Assembly: GCF_029210365.1 (NCBI RefSeq)
Contig: NZ_JARGES010000027.1
Location: forward strand, 1-64,000
Direction: 5' to 3'
DNA: 64,000 bases
Origin: Mesorhizobium sp. YIM 152430
GTDB lineage: Bacteria; Pseudomonadota; Alphaproteobacteria; Rhizobiales; Rhizobiaceae
This document shows positions 63,863-64,000 of the stretch, piece after piece. Position numbers and translations under genes: made by a program. The number at the start of each line of letters is the position of its first letter. Position 1 is the first letter of the stretch. The notes under the pieces were generated by a model. It did no database searches, was not told the DNA's origin, and saw only the letters and a list, made by a program, of their open reading frames with translations.

Positions 63863-64000
63863 ATGGCCCTTTATCCAGTTGCCGGAAGCAAGCTGTTCAT
63901 CGGCGGCGTTCTGGCAGACAAGAGCACCGATTTCGTCGAGGCGGACTTCACCACCGAAACGTGGCAAGAGATCGATGGCTGGTCGACCATGGGCTCATCC
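63863..64000 (+). CDS. Phage tail tube protein, cut by window end
   Basis: The 46 visible residues begin MALYPVAGSKLFIGGVLADK after a perfect aggagg SD. The beta-rich start and the place after the tail-terminator gene fit a major tail (tube) protein. The gene is only partial here because the window ends. Confidence 0.7.
   Translation, partial: MALYPVAGSKLFIGGVLADKSTDFVEADFTTETWQEIDGWSTMGSS

Larger units (their letters stand above)
31018..64000. mobile_element. Prophage inserted in tRNA-Val, incomplete at window end
   Basis: A temperate tailed phage starts at the tRNA-Val scar: integrase and excisionase, a leftward recombination operon, repressor region, rightward replication operon, terminase, portal, capsid, connector and tail genes in standard order. 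Structural genes run to the window edge without interruption or obvious decay, so the element may be intact. DUF2184-type capsid and HK97 gp10-type genes suggest a siphovirus. Confidence 0.93.

Overview
The window is a piece of a high-GC alphaproteobacterial chromosome. It is most likely from the Hyphomicrobiales (Rhizobiales), judged from the ctaA, clpP-clpX-lon-hup and rplM-rpsI gene forms, an exopolysaccharide locus of rhizobial type, a DUF2842 protein and a Flp pilin. I cannot name the genus. Two prophages bracket a core segment of about 26.5 kb.

Left prophage (1 to about 4288). This is the distal end of an element that runs out of the window to the left. It holds a tail protein of the minor tail Z type, small phage ORFs, a zinc-ribbon protein, and a more A+T-rich cargo end with a small membrane protein and a DUF2971 protein. 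It stops against an intact tRNA-Pro(GGG) on the minus strand, which is the likely attachment gene.

Core segment (4289 to about 30971). First comes an exopolysaccharide locus: O-antigen-ligase-type polymerase, polyprenyl glycosylphosphotransferase, GT4 glycosyltransferase, Wza-like export lipoprotein, GumC/Wzz-type protein with a degenerate kinase-like domain, BioF2-like acetyltransferase and polysaccharide deacetylase. Then follow DUF2842, ctaA, argC, speB, the rplM-rpsI operon with a clear promoter and terminator, a thioesterase, an enoyl-CoA hydratase/VOC/CoA-binding operon, O-acetylhomoserine sulfhydrylase, a cupin, a cytochrome P450, an FAD oxidoreductase, clpP (RpoH-type promoter), clpX, lon, hup and a Flp pilin.

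Right prophage (from about 31018 past the window end). It begins at a 46-base 3' fragment of tRNA-Val(TAC), which is the left attachment scar. A leftward early operon of tightly coupled genes runs from 39179 to 31145: small ORFs, RecE-like nuclease, ExoX-like exonuclease, RecT, HNH, Lar, excisionase, integrase. An immunity region (39180-42880) has an S24 repressor, a Cro-like protein, five copies of one palindromic operator, a SLOG gene and a toxin/antitoxin-like cassette. A rightward operon follows: HNH, small ORFs, a DndC/PAPS-reductase-like protein, a beta-class methyltransferase, RuvC-like, DnaB-like and DnaA-domain-IV proteins. Next are the terminase genes, portal, DUF2213, decoration protein, DUF2184 capsid, head-tail and tail genes, cut by the window end in a tail-tube gene.

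The most notable system is a minus-strand two-gene cassette at 52230-53626, between the replication genes and the terminase. It encodes a CD-NTase-like cyclic-oligonucleotide synthase overlapped by a SLATT-type two-TM effector, a minimal CBASS-like anti-phage system. The portal gene about 2 kb away ends in a 2H phosphoesterase domain with HxT and HxS motifs, as in the anti-CBASS protein Acb1. The same prophage therefore seems to carry both the defence and its antagonist.
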